Notes under the pieces: model-generated
Seen by the model: only the letters and a program-made list of their open reading frames with translations
What the model was told of the DNA's origin: nothing
Database searches by the model: none
Position numbers and translations under genes: made by a program
Part shown: piece after piece, positions 25,870 to 39,900 of the stretch
Position numbering within the stretch: position 1 is the first letter of the stretch
Layout of the letters: each line of letters starts with the position of its first letter
Origin: Taenia hydatigena
Taxonomy: Eukaryota; Platyhelminthes; Cestoda; Cyclophyllidea; Taeniidae
Length of the DNA: 64,000 nucleotides
Assembly (NCBI GenBank): GCA_036345935.2
Contig: JADWOT020001139.1
Location: forward strand, 267,642 to 331,641
Direction: 5' to 3'

Positions 25870-28500
25870 TATGCCATGCTGCTGTAACCGCAAGTTGTGG
25901 TAGCTATAATTTGGTTACCAGCAAAACAAACATAACCCTAGAATGGTTCACTGAAGCCTTCTCTGGCTTGATGTTGCATGAAGTCATAAATGTCCATGAC
26001 TATTCCACCCTCGCTTTCACTTCAGCAGCCGCAGTTTCAAAATTAGCGGCCCTGCTTACCATAGGAAACACTACCTACTCCTTCATGTATCTCTTCAGCG
26101 GAAACACAGAGTTCCCAATACTATGACACGATGATTTAAACGGAGTATGGTTGCGGACTCCACCTTGACAACTATGGTTAGTTTTGGCACCGAAATTCGT
26201 ACACAGATGACTGACAGGGCGGGAACGTTAATCATTTTGGGTGAAGTAGGCCGTATGCTAAGATGCAAAAGTACTTGACAAGAGTGCATATGTCGGCCAA
26301 TTTCATGCTCTATAATTCGATTGGAGACAGGAAAGTTGAACGTGTGCAGGAAGAATGTAGAAAATTTGTTAACGTTTGTGTACCAGTATTCCTCCCAAAA
26401 GATAATGTCTTCGCCTGTAAGATTGCAGTACACCTTTCTGTGGCGCTTGCCGTCTTTGACTTGACCATTACATTCACCATATATACAACTGCTACGCTGA
26501 ATGGGCGTAAGTGGGAGCAGGATCAGAGTTCCGTTGATAAAATAGGCTATGCGAACCGTAACGCTATTTACATCTCTGTGCATAGATGCCCTTCTTTCTT
26601 ACGATTTGGAGAACGCACTGCCTCGGTCACTGTCCGACTCTTTTTTAACGGTTTTTCTCAAGGTGGAACCACAGGTTATATGCCAACTTTGCTTGACTGC
26701 CGGCTCAACTGCTCTTCGATAGAACCACCGCAATCATAGTAATCAATACAATGACCGACTGAATAGATGAGTCGGCCCTAAGGAGGCATTATTATCAATC
26801 GACCTTTTCAGAATTGCTTTTTCCGTGTTGACGCGAATCATAGGGCCTCACGAAACCATTCAATGGGTAGTAGTGATAATTACATGCACAAAGGATAAGG
26901 GCGTATTTAACGCAAGCCTATGGCCTAGACCTATTGGAAAGATTACGTATTTTTGGCAAGCAATTCGAATCCTCATGCCTTGCTGCCACGATGGTGCAGA
27001 AAGTCGGACTAGTTACCACCATCATCACAGACGGTGGATTCTCGAGGCGCGCATACACTTTGGGTTATCCCAGCAAATGCTAGTGGGTTGATAAGTTTTA
27101 GCAACCTCGGATCATTCTAACTTCACCTTCTGCTACGATGACTCCACTTTACCAATGCAAGACATGTGCGTGCAAGTCCTTACTTAACAGAAGTCTAGGC
27201 ATAGCCATGCACTGCACTGGTTTTCTTCACAGAACAAGAACGTAAATAATCGGTACAAATTAAAAAATGGAGTGCTTACTACTGAATTGGGGCTCAGTAG
27301 TCAGTGCAAGACAAAGTTATGTAAAATGATGCCTTAGAAAGGATTTGTTAGAGACCATAACAGAAACCATCTGACAACGATGACCGGATATTGAATGCTA
27401 AATGCGTCCTGCAGCATGCTAGAGCTAAGCCGATTCTTATGTGTTTGAAATTGCTCCGCATTGTCAAAATGACCTTATCTTCGATTTTCATTTCCGGATG
27501 TTGCCCTTTCAGCTAACACCTTTTGACCATCAAGAGACATCTATGTTCCACCACGAGATGTCTGCCCTAATATGAGGGAATGATATGGACAAAAGGTGAA
27601 AAAATAGACCGACGAAAGTGAGTGGTCCAAACTCACAAAATGAGGAGGTGAAATTAATAATCTATTACATTTCTTGCAGCCTTTTAATAATACGAGCAGA
27701 AATCACCTATTTGTTGGTAGGCGCCACTGAGTTTGTAGGAATGCCATTCAGAAGGATGGCCCCGGGGACAGCTTTAACTACTCTGTCAAAATTACTGCCA
27801 AGAAGTAGTTGGCTTGACCAAAGCCAGCGTTTGTTATTCTGATTAGCCTGCCATCTCACTAAGCGAATAACGCTCTTTAAGGAAATTTGGCATTGACTAC
27901 CCCTTTTTAAGCTGGCAAATGTCATCCAGCCCTGCGCTTTTGGCAAAGTGTTTTACGATATTTCTGCTGTATGTGAACTTTATCCTACTGTCGCCTAAAA
28001 GGAACTGAAAAACCTAATAAAGAGCAAGTAGCCCTCAGGGCTAAAATTTTAGCACACTTACTAAATCCTCATAGCGCCGCCTTCTTTCTTTGAAACCGGT
28101 AAATCGTCTAATTTAATCAATGGTACGGATGTTGGTGAGAATATAAGTAGCTTGAGTTCTGTTGCGCATTTCCGCCTCAACCATTTACCTGAGCACCATA
28201 CGGCTTTCTTCCTTATTTGCCCCCTTGGAAAGGTACGTCACTCACGGCCACATCACTGGTGTCTGTACCCATTACAAAGGGTAGTGCGTTGGCCTCAAAG
28301 TTGGTTAAGGCATGGATCAGTGCGGAGTAGAGTCTTCGCTTTGGCTCATTACACACCTTGTCATGCTCGTCCTCCCACCGTAAATTCTCTTATCGCTCGC
28401 TTTGCGGTTGCTTTATGCCAAGAATGGCAATTCTAGCAAAGACTTTACCATGGCAAATGTAGTAACTCGCCAAGCCTACGCGCTTCGTACGGATTCTGGC
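25870..28500. other. No supported gene
   Basis: Two long frames overlap on opposite strands: 26095-26583 (-), 162 codons, and 26263-26739 (+), 158 codons. Neither product has a recognisable domain, and one or two frames of this length are expected by chance in this window. No repeat copy was recognised. Confidence 0.3.
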
Positions 28501-28524
28501 GACCAACATATTAGTTAATGAGAC

Positions 28525-28811
28525 TATTTGAGATGAGGAGTTGACGGGTTGGTAAAGAAAATGGCAGTTTTTTTTGGTTTTAAGGCTAACCCTGCATCTC
28601 GCAGACGCTTTTACACAAAATCAAGATTGACTCTGTGATCTTGGATGTTATCGAGACAGAGTATGTAGTATATTGGAAAAATACCAACCAGCACTATTTG
28701 TATCAAGCATTGAAAGTCAGCTGCAGCATTACAGAGTCCGGAGAGCATTGTCTGAAAATCACAAAGCCCATTTGACTCCATTAAATCTGTCTTAGCGTCT
28801 GTTTCCATCAC
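28525..28811 (-). pseudogene. Ty3/gypsy reverse transcriptase remnant
   Basis: Minus-strand translation gives the gypsy RT order: GLCDFQTM (usually GLYEFxxMPFGL), then LSGLCNAAADFQ (usually FGLxNAPATFQ), then a hydrophobic stretch ending in LCLDN where the catalytic box YLDD should be. After an in-frame TAA (28611-28613) the frame continues KRLRDAGLALKPKKTAIFF, the usual segment following the catalytic box. The second catalytic aspartate is Asn and there is a stop, so the fragment cannot encode an active enzyme. No LTRs, protease or integrase were recognised nearby. The family assignment rests on motif order and is fairly secure. Confidence 0.75.
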
Positions 28812-29429
28812 TTTCGATTATCAGTGAGGAGCAACAGGCGATCCTATGAGCATATACAAGAGGTAACAGGGTTGCGTTCCTCTTAATTACGGTGTTCAAC
28901 TTCCCATTGTAGGTGCTATCATAGAGGCCGATGGGGACTTCAATAATCCTACAACCATTTGCCTCGAATAGGAGAAGCAACGGTGTGCACCTGGGTGGTT
29001 GTCAAATGAGTCTGACTTCGGTGTTTAATTTACGTTTGAATTTGCTCTTCTCAGTTTCGCTCCTTGCCACGAAAACATAATCGCACACTTGGCAAGGCGC
29101 AAAGCTCCTTCCTTTCCTTCTTGCTATAAAGTATCAGTGTTTCCTTCCAGAGGTCTTCTATAAGTATTTTGGCAAATATGGTAAGCCACCACAAAACTAA
29201 TACTTTCGGGGTGTGGATGATCATTTCACATAGCAATAGGAGTAGATAATCTAGTGTAGAACAAAGAAGAGCCCCTTGTAAACATGGTTATGATTACATA
29301 CCTCCACTTACCACCACGATTCGAAGATATAGCCACTCAATTACTTGGTGGCACTAGAACTAAGGAATCGGAATGTAGGAGGAGGACTTGTATGTGGTGT
29401 ACAGACTGACACAAAGCGAATACAGTTAA

Positions 29430-29515
29430 GGGAACAGGAAATGCGAATTTAACTCTGGTGCGTAAATTGCTATTATGCGACTGCAGTAGAAGTGGCGAGA
29501 GAGGAGAATTAACCT
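29430..29515 (-). repeat. R7 inverted unit
   Basis: In reverse complement this stretch reads CGCCACTTCTACTGCAGTCG followed by an AATAGCAATT stretch, matching the direct units at 29581-29830 (CCGCCACTTTATCTGCAGTC). It is the only unit found in this orientation and lies about 70 bases before the direct array. Confidence 0.55.
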
Positions 29516-29580
29516 GATGCGTACCGCCTTGCACCTTGCATGATGCAGAAACGTGGAGAAGATTGATACACTAACGACAA

Positions 29581-29830
29581 CCTCTCCGCTCTTGCCCATT
29601 CAACTGCAGTCGCATGATGTAAATCGACATACTAACTACAAATTCAATGTTCTCGGACAGCAAATGCAGGCACATCATCAAAATCGGCACAAACCAAGAA
29701 CTCTGTGCTCCCGCCACTTTATCTGCAGTCACATGATGGAAATCGACCCAATTACTACATATTGTATGCTCCCGCTACTTTTGCCGCAGACACGTGATGA
29801 TGACGCACAAATCTATTTTTATGCCGCAGC
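29581..29830 (+). repeat. R7 degenerate tandem repeat, about four units
   Basis: Four units of roughly 55-75 bases start near 29581, 29654, 29709 and 29771. Each has a CTCCCGC-CTT-TCTGCAGTC-like head, then CACATGATG, then AAATCGAC, then an AT-rich tail ending in GTTCTC/GTGCTC/ATGCTC. Units are strongly diverged. An open frame (29553-29885) crosses all units and yields a loosely repeated peptide, but the inverted neighbour unit argues for a non-coding minisatellite rather than a repeat protein. Confidence 0.55.
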
Positions 29831-29899
29831 TCTTCCTGCGCATTATGGATTTTCGCATTTTCACCCCAAATTCTCGTTGAATTAGTAGAAACTCAACTT

Positions 29900-32800
29900 T
29901 GCGAACAACACTGGCCAGTTGTCGTCGCCCTCGTCGCTTTTTCTGCTCACTGTTGCAGGATTTTGCTGGCGCAACAAATGTTGACTTTTGTTTGTTATTA
30001 GTCCATCGTTCCTGTCCCAGTGATCCTATTAGTAAGACATGGTACAGACTGTTTCCCAGAAACGATGGCGTTTTAGTGTTTCTGATTGGTTATCAATTTA
30101 ACGCACCTTTTTGGCCGAAAGCTAGACATTTTTTAAGAATCTCTACTGTCCTGATTTTCAAGCACCTTTAGAGGATGCATTAACAAATACAGGGGAACTT
30201 GAGATGATTTTCCTCACTCTGATGATTTTGTATGTGGTTTCGGTAAATAATTAGTGCCTTTGCGTGCTGCAAATGCATTAAGTCATGTTTACAAAAACAC
30301 TTATTCATTCGAACTAAATCCTTGGCTAAAATGAACTCGTATAGTTAAATTCTGAGATTTAGTCTGCAGTACATCGACAATGTGAATCTTTGAGTAGTGA
30401 CAGCGAGGGGAATCTTTGTTTATTGCACCTACAATTAAATGTGGTGAGAACGAGAATAAGCACGCGCCAAGTAACAGTTGATTGCACCCCTGAAGATCAC
30501 GTTTTCTTAAGTTATGCAATAATTGGTTTGCACAAATTACAGCGCAACTAGGAGGAGGTAGCGAATCTGATGGTATTATCACCGATTTGGCGCAAGCTGC
30601 ATTAGTATGTGCCAGCAAGGTGCGAGATCATTGGTTGATCTTGCCATGCACATCGCTGGGTCCTTGTACCATGATTACTACTTATAGATAAAAAGAAATC
30701 GATGTAACTGCCCTAAAGCGGCGAGAATGAATAGTAAAGATTGTCAAACGGACGGTAGAATGGTTGACAGGTAAAATCATAGGTAAACGTTACCAGGCAA
30801 AATAAAAGTCACTAGAAAGTTGACTTTATTTAATTCGTGCTCCCAATGAGCTTAAAAAGAATGAACGACTAGGAAATGTGAGCTGAATTCATTGAGCTCG
30901 TATGGAGGTAGAAGTGCCTGGTGATATAGAAGGAAGAGAGCCATTAAAATATTACTATGGAGAACGTGGCAGTGCTTAGCACGTATTAGTATGTTCTAGT
31001 TTTACCTGAGTTTCGAATCCACGACTGCGTTAAATGTGGCATAATACAATACGCTCTGCTATTAGATAGATGTTTGACAAATGAGACGGAGGTAAGCAAA
31101 GGAAAAGGATGCATAGAGCATTGAGAGCATTCCAAGTTGTTTCACTCTTGGTGCTCACAGTCTGCAGCTCAGCATCAATAACTCGTCGCAAGCGCGACTT
31201 CGTCTTTACTTGAAAACATGCAATCTGACAAACAGTATTCAATAAAATTTGTTTCGAATTTTTGCACTTGTAGACTGGTATACTCTTGAGGGTTTACCTT
31301 TATTCTACTTATTGTTGGTTTTGCCTTGACAGCTCGCTTTATGCTGGCACTGGCATTTTTTTCTCCCCCTTGAGGGATTGCTGCGTATTGGTTACAATTG
31401 CTATCGAGGGTTGCTCTACTTCGAAATCGTTATGCATAATATCCAGATCCATCGCTATGCTATTTTCAAGCTTTTAGTGGTAGCGTCTTTCGACCCGAAA
31501 AAAATTTGCCCAAGCTTGGTCATCGAAACTTGCATCTTCTGTTAAATCTGACTAGCAGATGAGCGTTTTTCTGTATGCTAACAAGCCTAATTCATTCATA
31601 TTAGGTCTACTTATTCTGAATTCCTATCAGCTTTCATTGAAAAACTTAAAATGCCCCTCATTTTGTCGAGAAGAATAGGACATTGCTTTTGTCTACAATT
31701 TTCTTGAGTTCTCTCAATGGACACGTTCAGCACGAAACCGCTGATCACAGTGCAAAGGTTTCCTTCACCTGTATCCACTATATAGGAGACAGCTAGATCG
31801 GCCATCTTAATGTTCCCAAATGGCATGCCGCTTGTATTCTGTGCAACACGTGGGGCATTAACCTGGGCCGAAATGCGTTATAATTGACGGACAATTGTGG
31901 CTGAAAGTAAATATTGGGTTCTTGTTCCCCTTATGTTGCATCGCTTGTCATTTCTAGCTATTTTCAGGGTGTCTAAGAGTTTTTAGAATACTTTTAGTGT
32001 TCTACGTGGGATCAAGCTCACTGGGCTTTTCGCACTGTCTTACAACTGAGAGGTTGTGATGACCTTTTCGACAGTCGATTTGCTTAACTGAATTTGTTGC
32101 AGAGACAGCCAATTACTACACCTACTGCTTTAACCATTTTCGGACAATATGCACTATTTTGGACTTTGTAAATAATTCGGCTTGGGCTTTAGCATATGCT
32201 CTCACCAACTCAGCAGTGGATCTGATGCATTCAACTTAGTGTTATTAACTACTGTGTAGTGATATTTCTTCCGACTTTATTTTTATTCAAAGGACTCCTC
32301 AGACTGTTCATTTACTTCGCATTCGAAAAGTTTTGCGTGCAACTTATTGAAGAGCTCTCATTGCACTTCTTACACCTACGTGAATGTGCACACAACCATC
32401 ATTACGAGTTTTGCTTTCCGTGCGCGTACCGAACTTTGGTGCCTCACAACATAGTAGGTGGGGCATGTAGGGCAGTTGATAATGAAGTAGTGGATGCAGG
32501 TAGTAGTTAAAAAGCTGTAGAATTAGTTGCACGACAAGTGCAAGTTAAGGCATGGCTATAGGTGTTAAAGAATTAGATTGATTGATAGCTAGGTGGTCAC
32601 TCACCCTCATCCTACGTGGCTGACATTATGATGTCATGATTCAAAGAGTTGTTACGCACTCGATGCTTTGAAACAAACCAGCCTTATTCTGCTCAAACTG
32701 GGCCTACTCGGAATGCAGTGGAATACTGTAAGCAGGAGACATGTGCTAAAAAGCAATAGTGGAGAAAACGAAGCACCATATTTTCAAAGGCGCATATAGC

Positions 32801-33370
32801 TACAGTCGGTGACGGATGACAAGCCTTCATTTTGCTTCCATTTTGAGTACTTTATTTGTGATCTTACTAAAACCACCAATTTCAAAATAGGAGAACGGGT
32901 TCTGAAATGTAAACAGGTTAAAAAATCTGCACAAAATGGAGGAATCTTAGGTTGTAAATCAGCTCTTCAAGCAGTCTAAGAAATTCCGTGCACTATGCAT
33001 AGTGATAATTTGCCGTACTCCTGGTTCCTACTTCTAAACTGTTCATAGTGTCCTCATGAAAGAAATATGCGAGACATGAAATGAAATCTCTCGGTGCACC
33101 TACGGGACCCTACAACTCTCAGACTAAACACTTGTAAATCGAGTATATCTCAATCAATGGGGTAGCGCTAAATCGGTACTATGTGACTGAATTTGTATTT
33201 CTGCATTATTTAAGATACCTAAAAGGACGATAGCCTGCCTATTAAAGAAAACACATCAAGCCTGCATTCGAAGTGCATGAAGTGAAATACATTTTTAACT
33301 TATTTTAGGGAGAATGCAATCAGCATAGTTCAGTCTAAATAAGATCAGAATTAATTGACTGAATGTCAAA
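29900..33370. other. No supported gene
   Basis: Short frames on both strands, no recognised domain and no repeat copy detected by eye. Confidence 0.3.
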
Positions 33371-33772
33371 TGTAAGGCGGTGTTTAATAGTAGGTGTCAA
33401 AATGGGCCCTTTACTTCCGTAGGTTCTCAGAGGGATGTTGGCCTAGCGGAACACGTTAAGTACAATCAGGGTGCATCGCAAATGGACTTTTTTGGATTCT
33501 TGACAACTTCAATCAGCACAGATACGGCAGTTTTAGTGTCCCTATATACACGGAACACAGAAAAGTGCACACCCTAAATTTTCGGTTAGCTACTTTACAC
33601 AATTAGGTCCTAGTGAACATGTTTATAAGATGAGAACAAAATTTCACAAGCAAACGGCCAAATTCTTCGACGCCGCAAAGCATCCAAAATAATTAATCAC
33701 CTTACCTTAGACTATTTGGCTAAACAAATAAGACTCTTCCCGGTAATAAGTTGGAAGCTGGCAATTCCTCAG

Positions 33773-33928
33773 GGACAGCTGACTTCATGTTGCCCTGACC
33801 CCTGCACAAGTCGAGGACACATTCCAACCATGGGGTCAAAAATGAGGCCCAACCTCCCCTCGGTCAATAAATTCTCTCCATCTAAGCCGTCCCAGTCGGC
33901 ACGTCTCAAAATTAGTGCAGTTAAATAA
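33773..33928 (+). CDS. Candidate 3-prime exon, unknown protein
   Basis: An acceptor-like AATTCCTCAG ends at 33772, followed by 51 open codons to TAA. The peptide is rich in Ser, Pro and Lys with a CCPDPC motif near its start, and the stretch is more GC-rich than its surroundings. Another protein-like frame (33423-33577) lies just upstream behind a CTTCCGTAG acceptor, but it also ends in a stop, so the two cannot simply be joined. No family recognised. Chance is a real alternative. Confidence 0.2.
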   Translation, partial: GQLTSCCPDPCTSRGHIPTMGSKMRPNLPSVNKFSPSKPSQSARLKISAVK

Positions 33929-33959
33929 CTGCTTGCACTGTACTCAGCGGTAAAGAGTA

Positions 33960-36900
33960 GCCTAGAAAAGAGAGGTATCGTGTTTTTTATAATGCAACTA
34001 GCTTTGTTCTAGAAGACATGATAAGCCATTCAGTGGCTCCTAGTTTAATTCATTGACTTACAACTTGGTGAATACCAGCCATTGTCAAATTGAGAGATCA
34101 AGGCTAAAAGCTGTTTTTGTACTTTGCTAAAGATGATTTACACAATACGGAAGAAATGCTTATTTAATTTAATCCTATAAATTGATCGAGAAAACAGCAC
34201 GGACAGGGTACTGCAATCATACAGACATAACCTTAGTTCATAGTGTCAGAAGGTTTATTGTATTTTCATAGAATAAATATCCAAGATAATATGAAAGCAA
34301 GATGGAACCTCTTACGGTACTGCGGCATTTGATTTGAATAGCTCGGAGAAAGGGTTCTCCACGAAGTGTACGCTTCATTGCAATTTTCATGGCCGTAGTT
34401 TTGATCCAGGGGCCTTGGAGAATTGCGAACGGTCAAAATGCGCCGATTTTAACCACAAAGGATTCGCTCTTTTGTTGGAATTAGGAAATTGAAGGTGTGA
34501 CTCAGAACTTCTGTGGAGGATGATACCAAGTTCTATTGGAAATACCTGCATCGTTTAAACTGCGACAGCTGGTAACACAAAGTAATTAAAACTTCCAGGC
34601 CAATTATCTCGGCTCTGTCATTATCGGAATAGTAGTGAATTGAAGTATTCTTCTAGCTGTTCTGATGTACAACCAAGCCTGATGGAAGTTACCTTCGCAT
34701 GGCTTACATGTATACGGTTTCAGAGTAATTAAAATTAAGCAACTTTAATTGCGATAAGAGCCTTTTTAAGTATTTGAGTGGAAAAATGATGTGCACGTTC
34801 CATTTACTCACTGTCACCAATATATGTGGAACATGGAAATTGAAAAAGAACTCTTATGCAGTTCACTTTTTAAATTACTTGAGGGCTAAGTATGTGGTAA
34901 ATCCAGTCACCATCTTCTGCAGGAATGATAGATCTAACACGCAATGATTTCAACAAGGAAACTTCAATATCAAATTTAATATGCGCTGATTTAAAGTTTA
35001 CCTGACAACAGTAGCGATGGCAGTACTGTTGCAGATTTGCAGCGCGTATGGAGAATTACAAATCGTCATGCCTGCTTATCACATTATTGATGCTTGAGAA
35101 ACGGAAAATCACGGAGACGTTTCGGCTGCGCGCCTACTGGACACGCTGATGCGAAGGACTAAATATGCTACCAAGGTGAGAACGTTGGACTCCCTCCTCA
35201 AAAGCGTGGACTAGAGTACCATATGTTGGCATCACCGGGTTACAATTGTGGTTCACAAGGTTACCACCGTCTGTTTTTTATCACTGCCTTATTCTTGCTA
35301 TAATTTTCGGTTTTACTAACCCATTTTTATGTCGGAATGCAACTAAAAGCTTTTATCAAAATTGAGATGCCCAACGGTTCGAAAAATACTTTAATATGTT
35401 TAAGGAAAATATTAAAAATGGCTGCCAACACTAATAAAAATTGAAGTTGAGATGAGATCATGGATAGATTGGGTAGTAAAGGCATGCAGATACGAAAGAA
35501 GGGTGAAATAAGTGGAAAGAAGAGGGTTGGGATGAGCAAGTATGAGCAAAAATAGTGAGGCGAACGAGGGAAGCAGTGTAAAGAAGTCATAGAAGGACGA
35601 AAGATGGAAATTAGAAAGTGAGGACGGGATGAGCTTTGGGGATCACACAGCGTGGACACCTAAAAATCTCCTTGTCTACCTGAGGATGTGCCTGGTAAAG
35701 GTCATCAATGGCTTTAAGTCGCTGGCCCTCTTTGTTGCACTTTGTGCGTCTACGACTCGGTTAACCTCACGCACTCATTTCTCGCCCTTCTTTCTTTACC
35801 TACATTCTAAATTTCCCCTCCGATTCCTACATGTAGATCGCTTCGAATCGCCTCCTCTTGCGGGGCACTCCAGTGCATGGACAACGATGCATATTAGTAC
35901 ATTGTTATTGCAGAGGTGATAATGCTGCTAGAAACAATGCATTTGATGGTCGTGTTGGTGCCGATGCTACCGTCTGAATGCCAATCACCACACAATGGTA
36001 CCGTCACCGATACTGCCACCATAAGAAGTGTGATGACCACCATCCCCTCACCCGCTTTCGCCGGCTGACTTTTCTGATTCAAAAGGCAACTGCGCAAATA
36101 CAGCCATTATCACTATTACAGGCGTCATCGAAATTAGAAGTAGACTACATTTACGAAAAACTGGCACTCCCGCATTACTGTTTCAAAAAAAGAATCGATG
36201 TGAGAAAACATTGTGCTGCTTGATTGCATCAAATGATGATAATGTGATGGGAAGGAGGTAAAAGTAAAAATGATAGACTGCAGATTAGGCGAATGTGGGT
36301 TCGAATGCCACTGGAACCATGTCTATCCATAAACAGATTGCATCACGAAGGGTGGAAGTGCTACTTACTTTAATGCTAGAGGGAGAGGCCAGTAAATCGG
36401 ATTGAAATGTGAGAGATTAGAGGTTAGTATGTCCGGTGAGATGCGGCTACTTATTTTGGTTTCCAGCGAATGCCAAATACCCTGACTTATTAAATAGCTG
36501 GCTGGCTATCTTCTCAATCGCTCCTCTACCTGCTTTGACGGTTGAGTCATTAACTACCAGGATGACCATAAAATTCTAACTCAAAGTTAACCCGTAAAAC
36601 TAATTTGAATCCAGTGACTATTCAGGTCACCTCAACTCGTTAATCACCGTCAACACTCTAATTATCACCAATTTCTCTTCCAGTCTTCATTTGTCTTCTT
36701 CTTTGGGTAAATTTTCGCGCTTTTTACATTGCTCATCCCTGACGCATCCAATATGTTTCCTTCGGATTCAGAGTGGCTGCGATTAGAGTGAAATGTAATG
36801 CAAAATAGATGATACTAAATTTACTGAAAGCAAAATAATGATCAAGTAGAATAGTTAGTTATTGAACCAGTCAGACAAGCCACAAGTTTCAGACTGGCTT

Positions 36901-39900
36901 ATGATGGAATTGGATATCGGATCATCTACGAAATATTATGGAAGAAACTGCACAAGTAAACGTGCAAATTGAAACGACTCACACGAACGGGCAACTACTC
37001 TTAGTAAACTTCAACAGTGAGGAAAGCATGTGGCCGTAACAGGTTCCGTGATGTGTAATTTCATCCAACTCTCCAAACTGTAATGCACGAAGCTGGATAG
37101 TGAGAGGTTAACGCATTTGCGCTGTGCTATACGTGAGCACATACACACAGCAAACTTCCGCTGGCGGCTGAAGAGTAGATGCTCATTATTACAAGTCTTT
37201 GTGATGAAAATGGGTGCATAGATGACTAAAATGACAAAAGATGAACACGGGAAATACGGTAAGTAGATGACCATCTGCATTTCAAGTCGCTAACCTGCAT
37301 ATATACATTTCCGAGGGTACAATGAGTAGAAAAACCAGATGAGAAATCTGAGATGAGATAAACCATTGGGAATGAGGACGCCGGTGACTGCATTGCGTAC
37401 ACAATTGAGGTTGGACTACGTCGGTTTGGGTTAGTACAGGCCTGGATGATGGGGATGGGGGCTTGAGAATGCTGGGAGCTTATATGAATTAGCAGATGGC
37501 TTTTTATGATCCAAATTCCGTTGCATTGGTCATGTGAACTGCCTTAACTATCGATCAAAGCAAGAACCTCTCGTCTTAGGTAGCAGAGGATACAAATGTC
37601 CTGTAGATGAATTACGCATACTACAAGCTGACTTATGATGAATTTTTGAGAGGTATTTCTCTTCCGTCTGCGACGAGATACCACAAACGATTCTTTATCA
37701 GCTTTAAGCTCGTGTTTCAGTTAGAATTTAAATTCCGAAATTTCGTGTGGATGTTTTAAATGAAATATGTATTCCGACTCCCCAAACGTTCTTATCCTAT
37801 TTCATCTTAAGACTTACTGCCACCACTGCCCTTAATCAACCTTTAGTTGTGAGTAAAACACTCATGAGCCATCCTTGCCAGTCGTGAGATTCTTATTCGG
37901 TTGAAGACATACGTAACTTTGGTATCTCTGATCTCTTTTGGTGACTCGGCTGGGCTTAGAGTTTCGTCCTCCATGGAACAGGACCTGCGAGATGCGAGAG
38001 TGTGCTGTTTATTACGCGCGCACACAACGTTGGCTTAAAGCAAGATAGCCAAGGTCCTTCGAATGCAACGGTCTCACGACCACATTGTCAAAAAATCAAG
38101 CTCTGAAATGGCCATCATTCAAAAACCTAGTGGTGCACTCATCCACCACCTTCTTTATCGTAGATACCCGACAATTTCAAATTACTCACCAAATCCTAGT
38201 AATACACTCTTGGCCATTATCTCGCAGACGACCGTTGGAAAAGGACACAAATTCCGAACTCACAGAAACAAAAACGAAAAGATTTAGGAGGACAGATGGA
38301 AGGGATAAAGGTGTTAAGCGATTTCGGTGTCACGCACAAGCAAACCGTAACTAGACAATAGGTCACTCTACTCACTAGAGCATTCATGCATGTTTTTGTA
38401 TGCGGCTGTTGGTTAAAGCTGTTTATTATGTGCAAACACCTCGTGACTCTATAACTGAGCCTTAAATGCAAACAGAGGCATTACCTACAACTCGGTCAAA
38501 TTTTCACAAAGTTACAGTAAAGGAATTGAGGTCACCAGCATGGCTCCAGAGGACAGCTCATCCACCACAGGCCACCCAGGTGCGCAACCGAAATTGATAG
38601 CCAGAAAACAAAGAATTAAAGATTTGATTACACATCGTCAGCAAACATAAATTTTCGATCGTCTAAAATGACAGCTCATAATTTTTGCTTCGCTTCCATA
38701 CTTTGTTAATTTGTAGAGTAGTTTCTCCTTTTGGTATCAACAAATGAATAAAATTTTGGTTTCAAATTATATAGCATATTAAAACACCTTTGAGAAGCGA
38801 AGTCTCATCCGTAGCAGGAAAACTAGTCTCGCATAATTGCTCATTATTGGAAGTCCACAACGAAGAAGCAAGCATTCCAAGCGAATTGAACCTAAACTAC
38901 ATGCCAGTATAGCTCAAGGCCTGAATCAAAAATGCGGCTACTGCTGCTCTGTATTTTCCTCATGCGTATTAATGGGAACAGGTCTTGGAGGTTGGCATGC
39001 TTGCTCATTGCATCCTCCGTAAGCTCCGTCAGAGGTTCCCGCGCGACTGGCCTTCCTCTCCATCAAAATGCCTTTTTACGAACGCACATTGTGTTGAAAG
39101 AATTCAAAAGCATCAATTTGTGCTTTCAACAATTAGAACGCGTGCATCATAGTAGGCAGATTTCAATTTTAAGTATCACTTCTATGCATGCATTTTTAAA
39201 GCGTTTCTCTTTGTAAAGGTGTGCATTTCGATGCATAGAATTCGTCGGTAGATTATAAACAGCTACATCTTAGCAAATTTAATAATCTTATAATACTAAG
39301 ATTAAAACTTGCGCAATATTTAATGAAATTAGGCAAATTATGGCGTGGTTCCGTGTTTCGAGTGGTCGCTTTGTCCAAGGACCTACAAAGCACTTGAATT
39401 GCTCTTATGGCATCAAAAACGTGAGAGATGTTACAAAGTCATCCATTATTCTTCCATTTTTTTGCTATATTTGCTAAAATTATTGCGATCACTTTCTTTC
39501 GAGATTTAAAAGCAGTTTGACATCGCAATATGTGTAACCTGTAAGTCGCAACGCATATTTGTGGTTTTGTGTCAAATAGCCTTTGGTGGGATTCAGTTCG
39601 TCCTCTGCCCCCTAGCCACAGCTTTGATACTTCATGTAAAAGCTTCTTAAATGTACGCTTTATTATACTACAGTGCAGTCGCGCCAGTAAGAGATTTAGA
39701 GATTTACCCTCTCTGCATAGAATGCTATACGGCTCTTCCTGATTTGGATGCGTTGGAAAGCACATGCTCTTCAATCACTGTCATGGGTATCATTTTAGTT
39801 GTCAGACATTTTCCACAATCATTGTTTATTGTAAGACCTCGACCTCGTCTGCTTTGCAGAAGTTTTGCTTGCAATCTATGAACAGAATGTGAGCAAATGC

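Noticed and set aside
26095..26739. Overlapping 162- and 158-codon frames on opposite strands, the longest in the window
   Set aside because: No recognisable domain or splice signals, and one or two frames of this length are expected by chance over 64 kb on six frames.
7735..28290. Loose match between 7780-7850 and 28220-28290
   Set aside because: Fewer than 50 aligned bases with gaps; below what I can separate from chance by eye.
35327..35659. 110-codon minus-strand frame
   Set aside because: Explained by purine-rich composition of the plus strand (few stops on the complement); product is low-complexity hydrophobic without a domain.
36290..36315. GGTTCGAATGCC, a B-box-like sequence
   Set aside because: No matching A box or foldable tRNA and no similarity to R4 body downstream.
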